DNA from: Avichristensenella sp031550535
GTDB lineage: Bacteria; Bacillota; Clostridia; Christensenellales; Aristaeellaceae
Assembly (NCBI GenBank): GCA_031550535.1
Contig: JAVBOM010000027.1
Coordinates: 1 to 64,000, forward strand
Reading direction: 5' to 3'
DNA: 64,000 nucleotides
Shown: positions 27,314 through 35,905 of the stretch, piece by piece
Layout of the letters: the number at the start of each line of letters is the position of its first letter
Numbering within the stretch: position 1 is the stretch's first letter
The notes under the pieces: model-generated
Seen by the model: only the letters and a program-made list of their open reading frames with translations
Told to the model about the DNA's origin: nothing
The model's database searches: none
Position numbers and translations under genes: made by a program

Positions 27314-27360
27314 CGAGGGACCCGCACCGCCATCCCGGCGGCGTGGGCCCCTCTTTTTTT
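27314..27360 (+). terminator. Terminator between convergent genes
   Basis: GAGGGACCCGC...GCGTGGGCCCCTC stem with an inner GCC/GGC pair, followed by TTTTTTT at 27354-27360. Ends the VWA gene. Confidence 0.8.
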
Positions 27361-27363
27361 CCA

Positions 27364-27903
27364 TTATCGCCCGCGATTCTTGCGGACCACACGGCGGGCA
27401 ACTGCCAAAACGGCCATCAGCGCGGCGATGCACCCGGCGGCGATGCCAAACCCGGCCACGCCATCCGGTGCTTTCCACCCGCCCGTAAGGGCGAAAACCG
27501 CGCCCATCACCACCAGGAACACCATAAGGGCGGCGATCATCGCGAGCATTGTGCCAGACAGCGTGTCGTTTCGCCTGCGAAGGCTTTGCGCGTCCGTAAA
27601 AGCCTCCGGGCGCGCGCCTTCGTAGGGCATGCGCCAGAGGAACACGTTTGCCATCCGGCCGGCGGGCTCCCATCCGAACGACGTGTAGTTCGGCGCGTAC
27701 TCCCGCCGGGGAAACGGCTGAAAGTCCGCGACATAGCGCACCGTTTGCGGTTCGCCGCGAGAAAAGACCATGCGGATCGAATCAACCTGCCGGATCTTCG
27801 GCCTGTGCCACCCCTCCAGGGCCATCCGCTCGAAGTAGGCCTCCAGGTCGGCAAGCGCCGGATAGCGGAAAGGCAAAAACCATACGGCCTTGGTGTTTTT
27901 CAT
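27364..27903 (-). CDS. DUF2812 membrane protein
   Basis: 179 residues; ATG 27903 overlaps the stop of the regulator gene upstream by one base (TGATG). DUF2812 signature in residues 10-90: FRYPALADLEAYFERMALEG, YVADFQPFP and YTSFGWEPAG; two membrane segments follow (about 118-138 and 150-168) and a basic end RRVVRKNRGR. DUF2812 proteins are nearly always paired with a PadR regulator, as here, and are thought to act in envelope stress or signalling; biochemical role unknown. Confidence 0.85.
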   Translation of the reverse strand: MKNTKAVWFLPFRYPALADLEAYFERMALEGWHRPKIRQVDSIRMVFSRGEPQTVRYVADFQPFPRREYAPNYTSFGWEPAGRMANVFLWRMPYEGARPEAFTDAQSLRRRNDTLSGTMLAMIAALMVFLVVMGAVFALTGGWKAPDGVAGFGIAAGCIAALMAVLAVARRVVRKNRGR

Positions 27904-28217
27904 CACAATCCCTCCACGTTGCGGTACAGTTCGCGGATGCGGGCGGCCTCCGCGCGCAGAATGGCGAGGCCGTCCGGCGTGATGCGGTAACGTTTCTGCC
28001 GGTCCACCTCCCGCGTCGGGTGGATCAGACCGTCGCCGCTCAGCTTGCCAAGGCTCTGGTACATGGTGCCCGCGCCCACGTCCAGGCGTCCGTCCGTCAG
28101 GGCCAGGATATGCTGGCGGATGGCGTACCCGTGGCGCTCCTCGCGCAGCGACAGCAGGATATAGAACATCGTCTCGGTCATCGGCAGGTATCGGGCCATC
28201 AGCTTTTCTGGGTGCAA
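27903..28217 (-). CDS. PadR-family transcriptional regulator
   Basis: 104 residues from TTG 28217, seven bases after GAGGAGGG; the alternative ATG 28199 is further than ideal from it. PadR winged helix: MTETMFYILLSLREERHGYA, VGAGTMYQSLGKLSGDGLIH, RQKRYRITPDGLAILRAEA, followed by a short dimerisation helix. Usually a repressor of the gene it is paired with, here the DUF2812 gene that overlaps it. A near-perfect 19-bp palindrome in its own promoter (28275-28293) suggests auto-repression. Confidence 0.9.
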   Translation of the reverse strand: MHPEKLMARYLPMTETMFYILLSLREERHGYAIRQHILALTDGRLDVGAGTMYQSLGKLSGDGLIHPTREVDRQKRYRITPDGLAILRAEAARIRELYRNVEGL

Positions 28218-28270
28218 TGTGCCACCCTCCTCTCAATATATCATGGCGAGATGCATCGCACTGCAATATA

Positions 28271-28299
28271 ATTGTATGTCACGACGTGATATATGTCAA
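28271..28299 (-). promoter_or_regulatory. padR-DUF2812 promoter with built-in operator
   Basis: Read on the minus strand: TTGACA (28299-28294), spacer of 17, TACAAT (28276-28271), a near-consensus promoter. The spacer plus flanks (28275-28293) is the palindrome TATATCACGTCGTGACATA, 18 of 19 positions symmetric with one mismatched pair. A protein bound there would block polymerase, so this is a PadR operator candidate. Confidence 0.75.
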
Positions 28300-28302
28300 G
28301 CG

Positions 28303-28334
28303 AAAAAACCACCCCCGCGATGAACGGAGGTGGT
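28303..28334 (-). terminator. Terminator of the metallo-hydrolase gene
   Basis: On the minus strand ACCACC...GGTGGT followed by TTTTT, 33 bases after the stop at 28367 and just before the PadR promoter. Confidence 0.7.
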
Positions 28335-28366
28335 TCGTGGACGCATGCCGTGCGCTTGAAAAATCG

Positions 28367-29269
28367 TTATTGCTTCGCGCGCCACACCTGCCAGGCCGTC
28401 CCGTCCGTGGCGCAGATCATCGTGCCCTTTGTCGTCAGTTCCCAGCGGACACCCCGCTTTTCACACGAGCGGAGCACGTCGTAGATCTTGTCGCTCTTCA
28501 CGTTGGAAATCGTCGCCAGTGAGGCTTGAACGGCCTCGTGAAGCTCCGGCATATAGGGGGCCAGCCCGTGGTGCGGCAGCTTGATGATGTCGGCGCGCAG
28601 TTCGTTGCCGTATTCCTCCGCCAGCGCTACCTGCGCCTGATTTTCGATATCCGCGCACAGCAGAATGGCCCGGTCGCCATATTCCACCTTCAATATCATG
28701 GAGCGGTTGTTCTGCGCGGCGTTGGGTTTTTGCCACTGCATGAAGGTGAGCGTCGCGCCGCCAAAGGACATGACCGTCCCATTATCCACCGTCTGCGCGG
28801 GGATGTTCTTTGTGGCCAGGAGTTTATTCAGCTTTGTGACCAGATCGCTCTTGAAGTCATCGTATAGCGGCGCCCGCAGGAACGTTCCGACCGGCACGGT
28901 ATTCAGTATTTTTGTAAACCCGCCGATGTGGTCGTCGTGCGGATGCGTGAGGAACGCGTACTCCAATTCGTCAATGCCGAGCGTTTTGAGGTAATCGGTG
29001 ATGCGCTCATAGGTTCTATAGCGGCCGCTATCGATCAGCATGGTGTGCTCGCCCATCCGCAGCAGAATCGCATCGGCGGCCTGCACATTGATGAGGTGTA
29101 TTTCCAGCAGGTCGTCCGTGCCGAGCGCCGGCTTGGGGTCGTCCTTGCCCGGATAGGCAATCATGCCGCTCTCTGCCAGAGCGGGCAGGGCGGCGAGCAG
29201 CAGCGCGAGGGCGAGCAGCAGCGAGGAAAAAACCTGGGAACCTTTGAAAGAACGCGGACGGTGTGTCAT
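28367..29269 (-). CDS. Exported metallo-beta-lactamase-fold hydrolase (ComEC/Rec2 C-terminal type)
   Basis: 300 residues; ATG 29269 after AAAGGAG. Signal peptide to about residue 33 (LLLALALLLAALPALAE). Metal site HPHDDH at residues 109-114, then ILLCADIE and KLPHHGLAPYMPE, the pattern of stand-alone proteins related to the ComEC nuclease-like domain. Secreted forms are common in Bacillota and may degrade DNA or another phosphodiester outside the cell; no substrate is proven for this one. Monocistronic, with a TATACT -10 box at about 29322. Confidence 0.85.
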   Translation of the reverse strand: MTHRPRSFKGSQVFSSLLLALALLLAALPALAESGMIAYPGKDDPKPALGTDDLLEIHLINVQAADAILLRMGEHTMLIDSGRYRTYERITDYLKTLGIDELEYAFLTHPHDDHIGGFTKILNTVPVGTFLRAPLYDDFKSDLVTKLNKLLATKNIPAQTVDNGTVMSFGGATLTFMQWQKPNAAQNNRSMILKVEYGDRAILLCADIENQAQVALAEEYGNELRADIIKLPHHGLAPYMPELHEAVQASLATISNVKSDKIYDVLRSCEKRGVRWELTTKGTMICATDGTAWQVWRAKQ

Positions 29270-29438
29270 TCTTCTGGTCTCCTTTAGCAAAAATGGGACA
29301 TGTTGCCACCCAGTATATACGGATAAAATGATAAATGTATGATAAAATTCGGAACTTTTTCGCAAAAGTGAAAAAAAGCGGCTCGGCACGAAAACGCGGA
29401 CACCGAACGTCTGGTAGAAAAAGCCATAGGAGGCGTCC

Positions 29439-29936
29439 ATGCAAAAGCTGGAAGTGTTTTTTGATTATGCGTGCCCATATTGCGAAAAAGCGCACACGGC
29501 CTTGGTCGCGCTGAAGCTAAAGCTGCCAACGCTGCGCGTGGAGTGGCGCCCGTGCGAGGCGCACCCCCGGCCCGACCGCTACGGCCCGCACAGCGACCTG
29601 TGCATTCGGGGCATGTTCTTCGCGCGGGACAGCGGCGCGGACCTGTGGGCGTATCACGACCGAATGTACCGCGCCGCCGTCCGCGACCGGGCGGACATCG
29701 AAAACCCATACGTTGTTGCCCAATACGCAGAAGATATTCTGGACGCGGACCTGCTGTACCAGGCGCTGGCGCGCGGCGTGTACGCGCTGGAACTGGCGCG
29801 CGCGAACGACTACGCCTACGAGGCGTCCGACGTGTGGGCGGTGCCCGCGTGCCGGATGGACGGGCGACGATTGGACGCGGCGGAGGACGTGGGGGTGACG
29901 GCGGGGGAGGTTGAGGGGTTTGTCAGAGGAGTATAG
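29439..29936 (+). CDS. DsbA-family thioredoxin-fold protein (FrnE-like), cytosolic
   Basis: 165 residues; ATG 29439 after AGGAGG. Active site CPYC at residues 12-15 right after the first strand (KLEVFFDYACPYCEKAHTAL), followed by the helical insertion typical of 2-hydroxychromene isomerase/DsbA-like oxidoreductases and a cis-proline motif WAVPACRMDG. No signal peptide, so it acts in the cytosol as a thiol-disulfide oxidoreductase or glutathione-like transferase. Next gene starts 3 bases after the stop. Confidence 0.85.
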   Translation: MQKLEVFFDYACPYCEKAHTALVALKLKLPTLRVEWRPCEAHPRPDRYGPHSDLCIRGMFFARDSGADLWAYHDRMYRAAVRDRADIENPYVVAQYAEDILDADLLYQALARGVYALELARANDYAYEASDVWAVPACRMDGRRLDAAEDVGVTAGEVEGFVRGV

Positions 29937-29939
29937 TTG

Positions 29940-31115
29940 ATGAGTACGAAAGAAAAAGTGAAAAGATACGTGTCTCTGCTATTGGTCTGCTTTTTTCTCG
30001 CCGTCAGCATCCAGGTACTCGCCGATGAACCCGAGTACCTCGGCTTTGCCCGCGTATTAAAGGATAAAACCAATCTGCGCAAAAAACCCGGCGGGGAACT
30101 GATCATCAAGCTGAATCGCGACGCCGCCGTCTATGTGGTTGACAAAGAAACGGACGCGGCCGGTATGACCTGGTATCGAGTGCATTACAACCATAACGGA
30201 ATTAACCGGGCGTACAGCCTTGACGGGTTTGTCCGGGGTGATCTGCTGGAACTCTCCTCGTCCATTTTTACGGACATTGTGGCGATATCGGCGGAAGGCT
30301 GCACTCTGCTCTGCCTTCGTAAGGACGGCCGTGTCATTGCGGCGGGCGGTGATTACTTTCATGAACTGGATGTCCTGGATTGGACGGGTGCAACAGAAAT
30401 TGCGTCGGGAAACCTTATTTCCGCGGCGATTTGCCCTTCCGGCGTGGTGACAACATCGCTTGATCCCCGCTTTTTTTCCGCTGTTCCGGACTGGACAGGT
30501 GTTGTGCGGTTGGTCGGGGGATACTCCGGGGCTGCCGGCAGCCGCTCGGATGGAACAGTCGCGCTATGCCTCCTCACGGATTGGCCAGACGAAGAAGGTA
30601 TGCTGCGACAGATGGAAGCGGAGCTACGTGGAGCCACGGATTTGGCGGTGGGCAGCGGCTTTGTCGTGGGTCTCTGGGAGGATGGCCGTGCCGCAGTTGC
30701 TGGCGGCATCCCGGATTCAATGCGCGAGGCGGTATCCACATGGCAGGATGTTGTCCAGATCGCCGCTGGGGTCTATCATGCGGTCGGGCTAAAGACGGAT
30801 GGCACGGTCGTCGTCGTCCTACGCCCCGAGGCGTTGTATGAAAGCCAGTGCGGCGTTGAGGAGTGGGCGGGCATTGTCGCCATTGACGCGGGGATGTACA
30901 ACACCGTCGGCGTCAGGCGCGACGGCACCGTCGTGATCACGGACAATGACATGGGCGTTCAGATCGATGTTTCGAGTATGCGAAACATAGCACAAGTAGC
31001 GGCCGGCGAGGCTTTCGTTGCCGGCCTGACACGGGATGGCCGCGTGATTTTTCGCGGTGACTATCTGTTTCCGGGCGTTTATCAAGGCGAAGGAAGAATC
31101 GTGGTCTCGCATTAA
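29940..31115 (+). CDS. Exported protein with SH3-like domain and RCC1-like repeats
   Basis: 391 residues; ATG 29940 is nine bases after AGAGGAG (a TTG at 29937 is the alternative). Signal peptide KRYVSLLLVCFFLAVSIQVL, cleaved near LAD. Residues 35-100 are a bacterial SH3-like domain (KDKTNLRKKPGGELIIKL); residues 105-385 contain about five degenerate RCC1/BNR-type blades, each with a motif such as LKTDGTVVVV, VRRDGTVVITD, LTRDGRVIFRG, which build a beta-propeller. Such proteins bind ligands at the cell surface. Probably co-transcribed with the DsbA-like gene, three bases away. Confidence 0.8.
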   Translation: MSTKEKVKRYVSLLLVCFFLAVSIQVLADEPEYLGFARVLKDKTNLRKKPGGELIIKLNRDAAVYVVDKETDAAGMTWYRVHYNHNGINRAYSLDGFVRGDLLELSSSIFTDIVAISAEGCTLLCLRKDGRVIAAGGDYFHELDVLDWTGATEIASGNLISAAICPSGVVTTSLDPRFFSAVPDWTGVVRLVGGYSGAAGSRSDGTVALCLLTDWPDEEGMLRQMEAELRGATDLAVGSGFVVGLWEDGRAAVAGGIPDSMREAVSTWQDVVQIAAGVYHAVGLKTDGTVVVVLRPEALYESQCGVEEWAGIVAIDAGMYNTVGVRRDGTVVITDNDMGVQIDVSSMRNIAQVAAGEAFVAGLTRDGRVIFRGDYLFPGVYQGEGRIVVSH

Positions 31116-31148
31116 GCGAAAGGGACGCGGCCCGCGCCCCGTCCCCCG

Positions 31149-31793
31149 TCACTTCTTATCAATATAGTTATACAGCGTATACTTCGAAATCTGAAAATGC
31201 CTGCTCACCTTATCCCCGGATTTCGTAATCAAAAACGCGCCCGCGTCGTTCAGGAACTGAATAGCGCGGATCTTGTCGTCCTTGGTCATCAGCGCCACGG
31301 GTTTGCCCACCAGCGCGACGGACTGCCCGATCAGTTCGTCCAGCAGGTCGTTCACACTCAACGGGATGCGCTCCGGCTCTTCCTTTTCGCCCGGCTCCGT
31401 GCCGACCAGCGGCCGGATCGCGTTTTCTACCATTAAAAGGTGCGTGATGTCGTAGTTGATGGCGAAAATGCCGGTCACGCTTCCCCCGGCGTCCCGCACG
31501 TAGATGGTGCTGGACTTTAGGATGCGGCCGTCGCCGGTCCGGGTCAGATAGTTCAGGTGGTCGGACAATTCCTCCGCGCCGCTCTGCAGCGCGGCCAATA
31601 CCGCGCGCGAGGGCCCGTCGCCCAGCGCGCGGCGCGACACATGGCCGTTTTCAATCGCCACGATTGTATGCTCCGTGTTTTCCTCGTCCAGCTCGTGTAC
31701 GACCACCTCGCAGTTCTCCCCAAACTGCTGGGCGACGCCCTTGGCGAGCCTTTTCAGGAACGATAGCGTCTCTGATTCGATCATCTTGTTCAT
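31149..31793 (-). CDS. YheO/DauR-type transcriptional regulator (PAS-like plus C-terminal HTH)
   Basis: 214 residues; AGGAGATGAAC precedes ATG 31793. Residues 15-125 are the YheO-like PAS domain (FGENCEVVVHELDEENTEHT, GIFAINYDITHLL); residues 155-214 the helix-turn-helix (AIQFLNDAGAFLITKSGDKV, FQISKYTLYNYI). Relatives such as DauR control D-arginine breakdown and sense small nitrogen compounds. It is divergent from ygeX across a 151-base region with an 18-bp perfect palindrome, so it most probably controls the purine/diaminopropionate operon. E. coli uses a different (sigma-54 type) activator, YgeV, near its own version of the cluster. Confidence 0.85.
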   Translation of the reverse strand: MNKMIESETLSFLKRLAKGVAQQFGENCEVVVHELDEENTEHTIVAIENGHVSRRALGDGPSRAVLAALQSGAEELSDHLNYLTRTGDGRILKSSTIYVRDAGGSVTGIFAINYDITHLLMVENAIRPLVGTEPGEKEEPERIPLSVNDLLDELIGQSVALVGKPVALMTKDDKIRAIQFLNDAGAFLITKSGDKVSRHFQISKYTLYNYIDKK

Positions 31794-31807
31794 CTCCTAT
31801 ATACAAT

Positions 31808-31835
31808 AGTATAGCCCATCCTTTTCATTTTACAA
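31808..31835 (-). promoter_or_regulatory. Promoter of the YheO-like regulator
   Basis: Minus strand TTGTAA (31835-31830), spacer 16, TATACT (31813-31808), 15 bases before the start codon at 31793. Confidence 0.55.
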
Positions 31836-31843
31836 GCGTTTTG

Positions 31844-31861
31844 CTAAAAAATATTTTTTAG
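31844..31861. promoter_or_regulatory. 18-bp perfect palindrome between divergent promoters
   Basis: CTAAAAAATATTTTTTAG, fully symmetric, placed 8 bases upstream of the regulator's -35 box and 16 bases upstream of the ygeX -35 box. The position fits an operator for activation of ygeX and control of the regulator itself by the YheO-like protein. Confidence 0.6.
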
Positions 31862-31877
31862 TATTGATAAAAATTTG

Positions 31878-31905
31878 TTGACTTCCTAAAAAAGCATGGT
31901 ATACT
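31878..31905 (+). promoter_or_regulatory. Promoter of the ygeX-ygeY-ygeW-arcC operon
   Basis: TTGACT at 31878-31883, 16-base spacer, TATACT at 31900-31905, 40 bases before the ygeX start. Confidence 0.65.
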
Positions 31906-31944
31906 AAGGTCAAAAGGAACAACACGGGAGAGGGGCATCACGTC

Positions 31945-33153
31945 ATGCGCATCAAATGGGCGGCAAACCACATGCCGAAGACGGACGACCGGAACCTGAC
32001 GATCATGTCGCTGGAAAACGTCGGCAAAGCGCGCCGGTTTCACCAGAGCTTTCCGCAGTACAGCGTTACGCCGCTGGCGGCGCTGCCGGCCATGGCCAAG
32101 CGTCTGGGTGTGGGCGGCGTGTACGTGAAGGACGAATCTTACCGCTTCGGCCTGAACGCGTTCAAGGTGCTGGGTGGCTCGTTCGCGATGGCGCGGTACA
32201 TTGCCGGGGAACTGGGTAAGGATGTGTCCGAGACGGATTACGCCTACCTCACCTCCGACAAGCTCCGCCAGGAGTTCGGCCAGGCAACATTCTTCACCGC
32301 GACCGACGGCAACCACGGCCGGGGTGTCGCCTGGGCCGCGAACCAGCTCGGCCAGAAGTCCGTCGTCCATATGCCCAAGGGCAGCGCGCAGATTCGCTTT
32401 GACAACATTGCCAAGGAGGGTGCCGAGGTCACCATCGAAGAGGTGAACTACGACGAGTGCGTGCGCATCGCGGCCAAGGAAGCGGCCGAGACACCGCGCG
32501 GCGTGGTCGTGCAGGACACCGCGTGGGACGGCTACGAGGAGATTCCCGCGTGGATCATGCAGGGTTACGGCACCATGGCCGCCGAGGCTGCCGAGCAGCT
32601 ACAGGCGCAGGGCATAGAGAGGCCGACGCACATCTTCGTGCAGGCGGGCGTGGGTTCGCTGGCCGGCGCGGTGCAGGGCTACTTCGCCAACCTCTTCCCC
32701 GGCGAAACGCCGACCACCGTGATCGTCGAGGCTGATGTGGCCGACTGCCTCTACCAGGGCGCGAAGGCGGCTGACGGCAAGATCCGCTTCGTGGAGGGCG
32801 ACCTGCAGACCATCATGGCGGGCCTTGCGTGTGGCGAGCCGAACACGCTGTCCTGGGATATCCTGAAGAACCACGCCGCGTGCTTCGTCTCCTGCCCCGA
32901 TTGGGTCGCCGCGAACGGCATGCGCCGCCTGGGCGCGCCGGAGCCGGGCGACACCCGCGTCGTCTCGGGCGAGTCCGGCGCGGTCGGCATGGGCCTCCTC
33001 GCCGCTCTGATGGAGGGCGACGCGTACAAGGACCTCCGCGAGGCCATCGGCCTGAATAAAGACTCGCAGGTGCTCATGTTCTCCACCGAGGGCGACACCG
33101 ATCCCGACAACTACCGCAAGGTCGTGTGGGACGGGGAGTGCCCGGGGGAGTGA
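31945..33153 (+). CDS. ygeX: 2,3-diaminopropionate ammonia-lyase
   Basis: 402 residues, close to E. coli YgeX (398). PLP-dependent fold-type II enzyme; the Schiff-base lysine is Lys74 in FGLNAFKVLGGSFA, and ATDGNHGRGVAWAAN, QAGVGSLAGAVQGYFA and GESGAVGMGLLAAL form the cofactor pocket. It splits 2,3-diaminopropionate into pyruvate and two ammonia. In the anaerobic purine pathway it supplies the step from an opened-ring amino acid to pyruvate. First gene of a plus-strand operon; ribosome site GGGAGAGGGG. Start fits the promoter at 31878. Confidence 0.95.
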   Translation: MRIKWAANHMPKTDDRNLTIMSLENVGKARRFHQSFPQYSVTPLAALPAMAKRLGVGGVYVKDESYRFGLNAFKVLGGSFAMARYIAGELGKDVSETDYAYLTSDKLRQEFGQATFFTATDGNHGRGVAWAANQLGQKSVVHMPKGSAQIRFDNIAKEGAEVTIEEVNYDECVRIAAKEAAETPRGVVVQDTAWDGYEEIPAWIMQGYGTMAAEAAEQLQAQGIERPTHIFVQAGVGSLAGAVQGYFANLFPGETPTTVIVEADVADCLYQGAKAADGKIRFVEGDLQTIMAGLACGEPNTLSWDILKNHAACFVSCPDWVAANGMRRLGAPEPGDTRVVSGESGAVGMGLLAALMEGDAYKDLREAIGLNKDSQVLMFSTEGDTDPDNYRKVVWDGECPGE

Positions 33154-33170
33154 GGATAGGGATAAGGGAT

Positions 33171-33422
33171 ACGCTAGGGGACTTTGTCCCCTAGAACCCC
33201 AACCAGAGGACTTCGCCCTCTGGACTCCCATCATTTTCGCCTGCGGGCGGGATGGAGTCAATTCTAGGCACTCGTTTCTTTTCTTCTTTAGACCCAAAGG
33301 CAGCGCAATGCCACCCATCTCAACAGGAGATAACCCTTCCCTTGCCGCGAGGCAAAGAAGGGAGTCCAGAGGGATGAAATCCCTTTGGCAGGGGTTCCAG
33401 GGGACGGAGTCCCCTAGCGTAT
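33171..33422. repeat. Intergenic repeat R1, full copy with inverted ends
   Basis: Fills most of the 303-base gap between ygeX and ygeY. Left end ACGCTAGGGGACTTTGTCCC and, inverted at the right end, ACGCTAGGGGACTCCGTCCC; both continue inward with matching hairpins (AGAGGACTTCGCCCTCTGGACTCCC-type) for about 60 bases. Partial copies lie at 36930 and 51536. No coding capacity; a MITE-like or regulatory-hairpin family. Confidence 0.7.
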
Positions 33423-33456
33423 CCCCCCCACTCACAAACTAAAGGAGGGCACCCCC

Positions 33457-34650
33457 ATGGATTTTCAGAAAATCAAGGCGTCAGCGGAAGGTTACTTGCC
33501 CCAGATGACCCAATTCCTGCGCGATCTCGTCAAGATTCCCGGCGAGAGCTGCGGCGAGGAAGGCGTGATCAAGCGCATCGAGCGGGAGATGAAGGCGGTC
33601 GGGTTTGACAAGGTCGAGATCGACCCGATGGGCAACGTGCTGGGCTACATGGGCACGGGCAAGACGCTGATCGGCTACGACGCGCACATCGACACCGTGG
33701 GCATCGGCAACAAGGCAAACTGGAAGTTCGACCCCTATGAGGGCTATGAGAACGCCGAGGAGATCGGCGGCCGCGGCACGTCCGACCAGCTCGGCGGCAT
33801 CGTGTCGTCCGTGTACGGCGCGAAGATCATGAAGGATCTGGGTCTGCTGTCTGACAAGTACACCGTCGTCGTCACCGGCACGGTGCAGGAGGAGGACTGC
33901 GACGGCCTTTGCTGGCAGTACATCATCAATGAAGATAAGGTGAAGCCTGAGTTCGTCGTCATCACCGAGCCGACGGACGGCAACATCTACCGCGGCCAGC
34001 GCGGCCGCATGGAGATTCGCATCGATGTCAAGGGCATCTCCTGCCATGGCTCCGCGCCGGAACGCGGCGACAATGCGATCTACAAGATGGCGGACATCCT
34101 GCAGGAAGTGCGCGAGCTGAACAATCACCTGCACTTTGATCCGTTCCTCGGCAAGGGCACCGTCACCACGTCCGAAATCTTTTTCACCTCGCCGTCCCGC
34201 TGCGCCGTGGCCGATTCCTGCGCCGTGTCGCTGGACCGCCGCCTGACCGATGGCGAGACGTACGAGTCCGCGCTGGAAGAGGTGCGCAACCTCCCGTCTT
34301 GCAAGAAGTACGAAGCCGTGGTCACCATGTACAAGTACGACAGGCCGTCCTGGACGAACCTGACCTACCCGACAGACTGCTATTTTCCCACGTGGGTCAT
34401 CCCGGAGGACCACGCCGCCACGCTCGCGATGGTCGAGGCGTACCAGGGCATGTACGGCGAGCCGAAGGTCGATAAGTGGACGTTTTCCACGAACGGCGTA
34501 TCCATCATGGGCCGCTACGGCATCCCGTGCATCGGCTTTGGCCCGGGCAAAGAGGCCCAGGCGCACGCGCCGAACGAAAAGACCTGGAAGGCCGACCTGG
34601 TCAAGTGCGCGGCCGTCTACGCCGCGATGCCCGCTATCTACTGCAAGTAA
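33457..34650 (+). CDS. ygeY: YgeY-family M20 peptidase/deacetylase (selenium-metabolism linked)
   Basis: 397 residues; ATG 33457 after AAAGGAGGG. M20 metallo-aminoacylase fold with metal residues in IGYDAHIDTVG (residues 69-79), GRGTSDQLGG and VQEEDCDG, dimerisation domain around ISCHGSAPERGDNAIYKM, and the last ligand near VSIMGRYGIPCIGFGPGKEA. The family name comes from its conserved place in the ygeX-ygfK cluster; it probably hydrolyses an amide or ureido intermediate of urate breakdown to release diaminopropionate. Separated from ygeX only by repeat R1. Confidence 0.93.
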   Translation: MDFQKIKASAEGYLPQMTQFLRDLVKIPGESCGEEGVIKRIEREMKAVGFDKVEIDPMGNVLGYMGTGKTLIGYDAHIDTVGIGNKANWKFDPYEGYENAEEIGGRGTSDQLGGIVSSVYGAKIMKDLGLLSDKYTVVVTGTVQEEDCDGLCWQYIINEDKVKPEFVVITEPTDGNIYRGQRGRMEIRIDVKGISCHGSAPERGDNAIYKMADILQEVRELNNHLHFDPFLGKGTVTTSEIFFTSPSRCAVADSCAVSLDRRLTDGETYESALEEVRNLPSCKKYEAVVTMYKYDRPSWTNLTYPTDCYFPTWVIPEDHAATLAMVEAYQGMYGEPKVDKWTFSTNGVSIMGRYGIPCIGFGPGKEAQAHAPNEKTWKADLVKCAAVYAAMPAIYCK

Positions 34651-34699
34651 ATCCCCGAAAACACAGCAAAGACGCAATCATGCGAAAGGGAGAAAGAAA

Positions 34700-35896
34700 A
34701 TGAGCGATCTGAAAAAGGCATTGGACACCCTGAAGGGCAATGGCGCGAACTCGATGTACGATGGGGATTTCTTCCTGACCTGGGAAAAGAGCGAGGCGGA
34801 GCTGAAATCCGTGTTCGCCGTGGCCGACGCGCTTCGGAACCTGCGCGAGCGCAACATCTCCACGAAGATTTTTGACAGCGGCCTGGGCGTCTCGCTGTTC
34901 CGCGATAACTCCACCCGCACGCGTTTCTCGTTCGCCTCCGCGTGCAACCTGCTGGGCCTGACGGTCGCCGACCTGGACGAGGGCAAGTCCCAGATCGCCC
35001 ACGGCGAGACGGTGCGCGAGACCGCGAACATGATCTCCTTCATGGCCGATGTCATCGGCATTCGGGACGACATGTACATCGGCAAGGGCAACGCGTACAT
35101 GCACGAGGTCGTCGAATCCGTGACCCAGGGCCATCAGGACGGCGTGCTGGCGCAGAAGCCGACGCTTGTCAACCTGCAGTGCGACATCGACCACCCCACG
35201 CAGTCCATGGCCGACGCCGCGCACCTGATCGAGCACTTCGGCGGCATTGAGAACCTGAAGGGCAAGAAGATCGCCATGTCCTGGGCGTACTCGCCGTCCT
35301 ACGGCAAGCCGCTGTCCGTGCCGCAGGGTATCATCGGCCTGATGACGCGGTTCGGCATGGACGTGGTGCTCGCGCACCCCAAGGGCTACGAAGTGATGCC
35401 CGAGGTCGAGGCGGTGGCGAAGGCCAACGCGCAGAAGTCCGGCGGCAGCTTCGTCAGGACGAACAACATGGCCGATGCGTTCGAGGGCGCGGACATCGTG
35501 TACCCGAAGAGTTGGGCCCCGTTCGCCGCGATGGAGAAACGCACTGTCCTGTACGGCAACGGCGACTTCGACGGCATCAAGGCGCTGGAAAAGGAACTGC
35601 TCGCCCAGAACGCGCAGCACAAGGACTGGGAGTGCACCGAGGAGCTGATGGCCAAGACCAAGGGCGGCAAGGCGCTGTACATGCACTGCCTGCCGGCCGA
35701 TATCACGGGCGTGAGCTGCAAGGAAGGCGAGGTCGAGGCCAGCGTGTTCGACCGCTACCGCACCCCGCTGTACCGCGAGGCGTCTTTCAAGCCGTACATC
35801 ATCGCCGCGATGATCTTCATGGCCAAGGTGCAGAACCCGGCCGCGACGCTGCAGCAGTTGGAGAGCGCGGGCGCTGCCCGTTGGTTGCAGAAGTAA
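34700..35896 (+). CDS. ygeW: Knotted carbamoyltransferase YgeW
   Basis: 398 residues; ATG 34700 preceded by AAAGGGAG. Aspartate/ornithine carbamoyltransferase superfamily: carbamoyl-phosphate loop FRDNSTRTRFSFASACNLLG (about residues 71-90), HGETVRETANMI, HPTQSMADAAHL, and MHCLPADITG near the end, the YgeW variant of the HCLP motif. In the purine cluster it is thought to transfer a carbamoyl group from a ureido intermediate to phosphate, making carbamoyl phosphate for the kinase encoded next. Last bases lead to a small hairpin at 35906. Confidence 0.93.
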   Translation: MSDLKKALDTLKGNGANSMYDGDFFLTWEKSEAELKSVFAVADALRNLRERNISTKIFDSGLGVSLFRDNSTRTRFSFASACNLLGLTVADLDEGKSQIAHGETVRETANMISFMADVIGIRDDMYIGKGNAYMHEVVESVTQGHQDGVLAQKPTLVNLQCDIDHPTQSMADAAHLIEHFGGIENLKGKKIAMSWAYSPSYGKPLSVPQGIIGLMTRFGMDVVLAHPKGYEVMPEVEAVAKANAQKSGGSFVRTNNMADAFEGADIVYPKSWAPFAAMEKRTVLYGNGDFDGIKALEKELLAQNAQHKDWECTEELMAKTKGGKALYMHCLPADITGVSCKEGEVEASVFDRYRTPLYREASFKPYIIAAMIFMAKVQNPAATLQQLESAGAARWLQK

Positions 35897-35905
35897 GGTT
35901 TGCGA

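Noticed and set aside
33171..33422. R1 copy as a CRISPR array or tRNA cluster
   Set aside because: Hairpins are inverted, not regularly spaced direct repeats, and no cloverleaf can be drawn.
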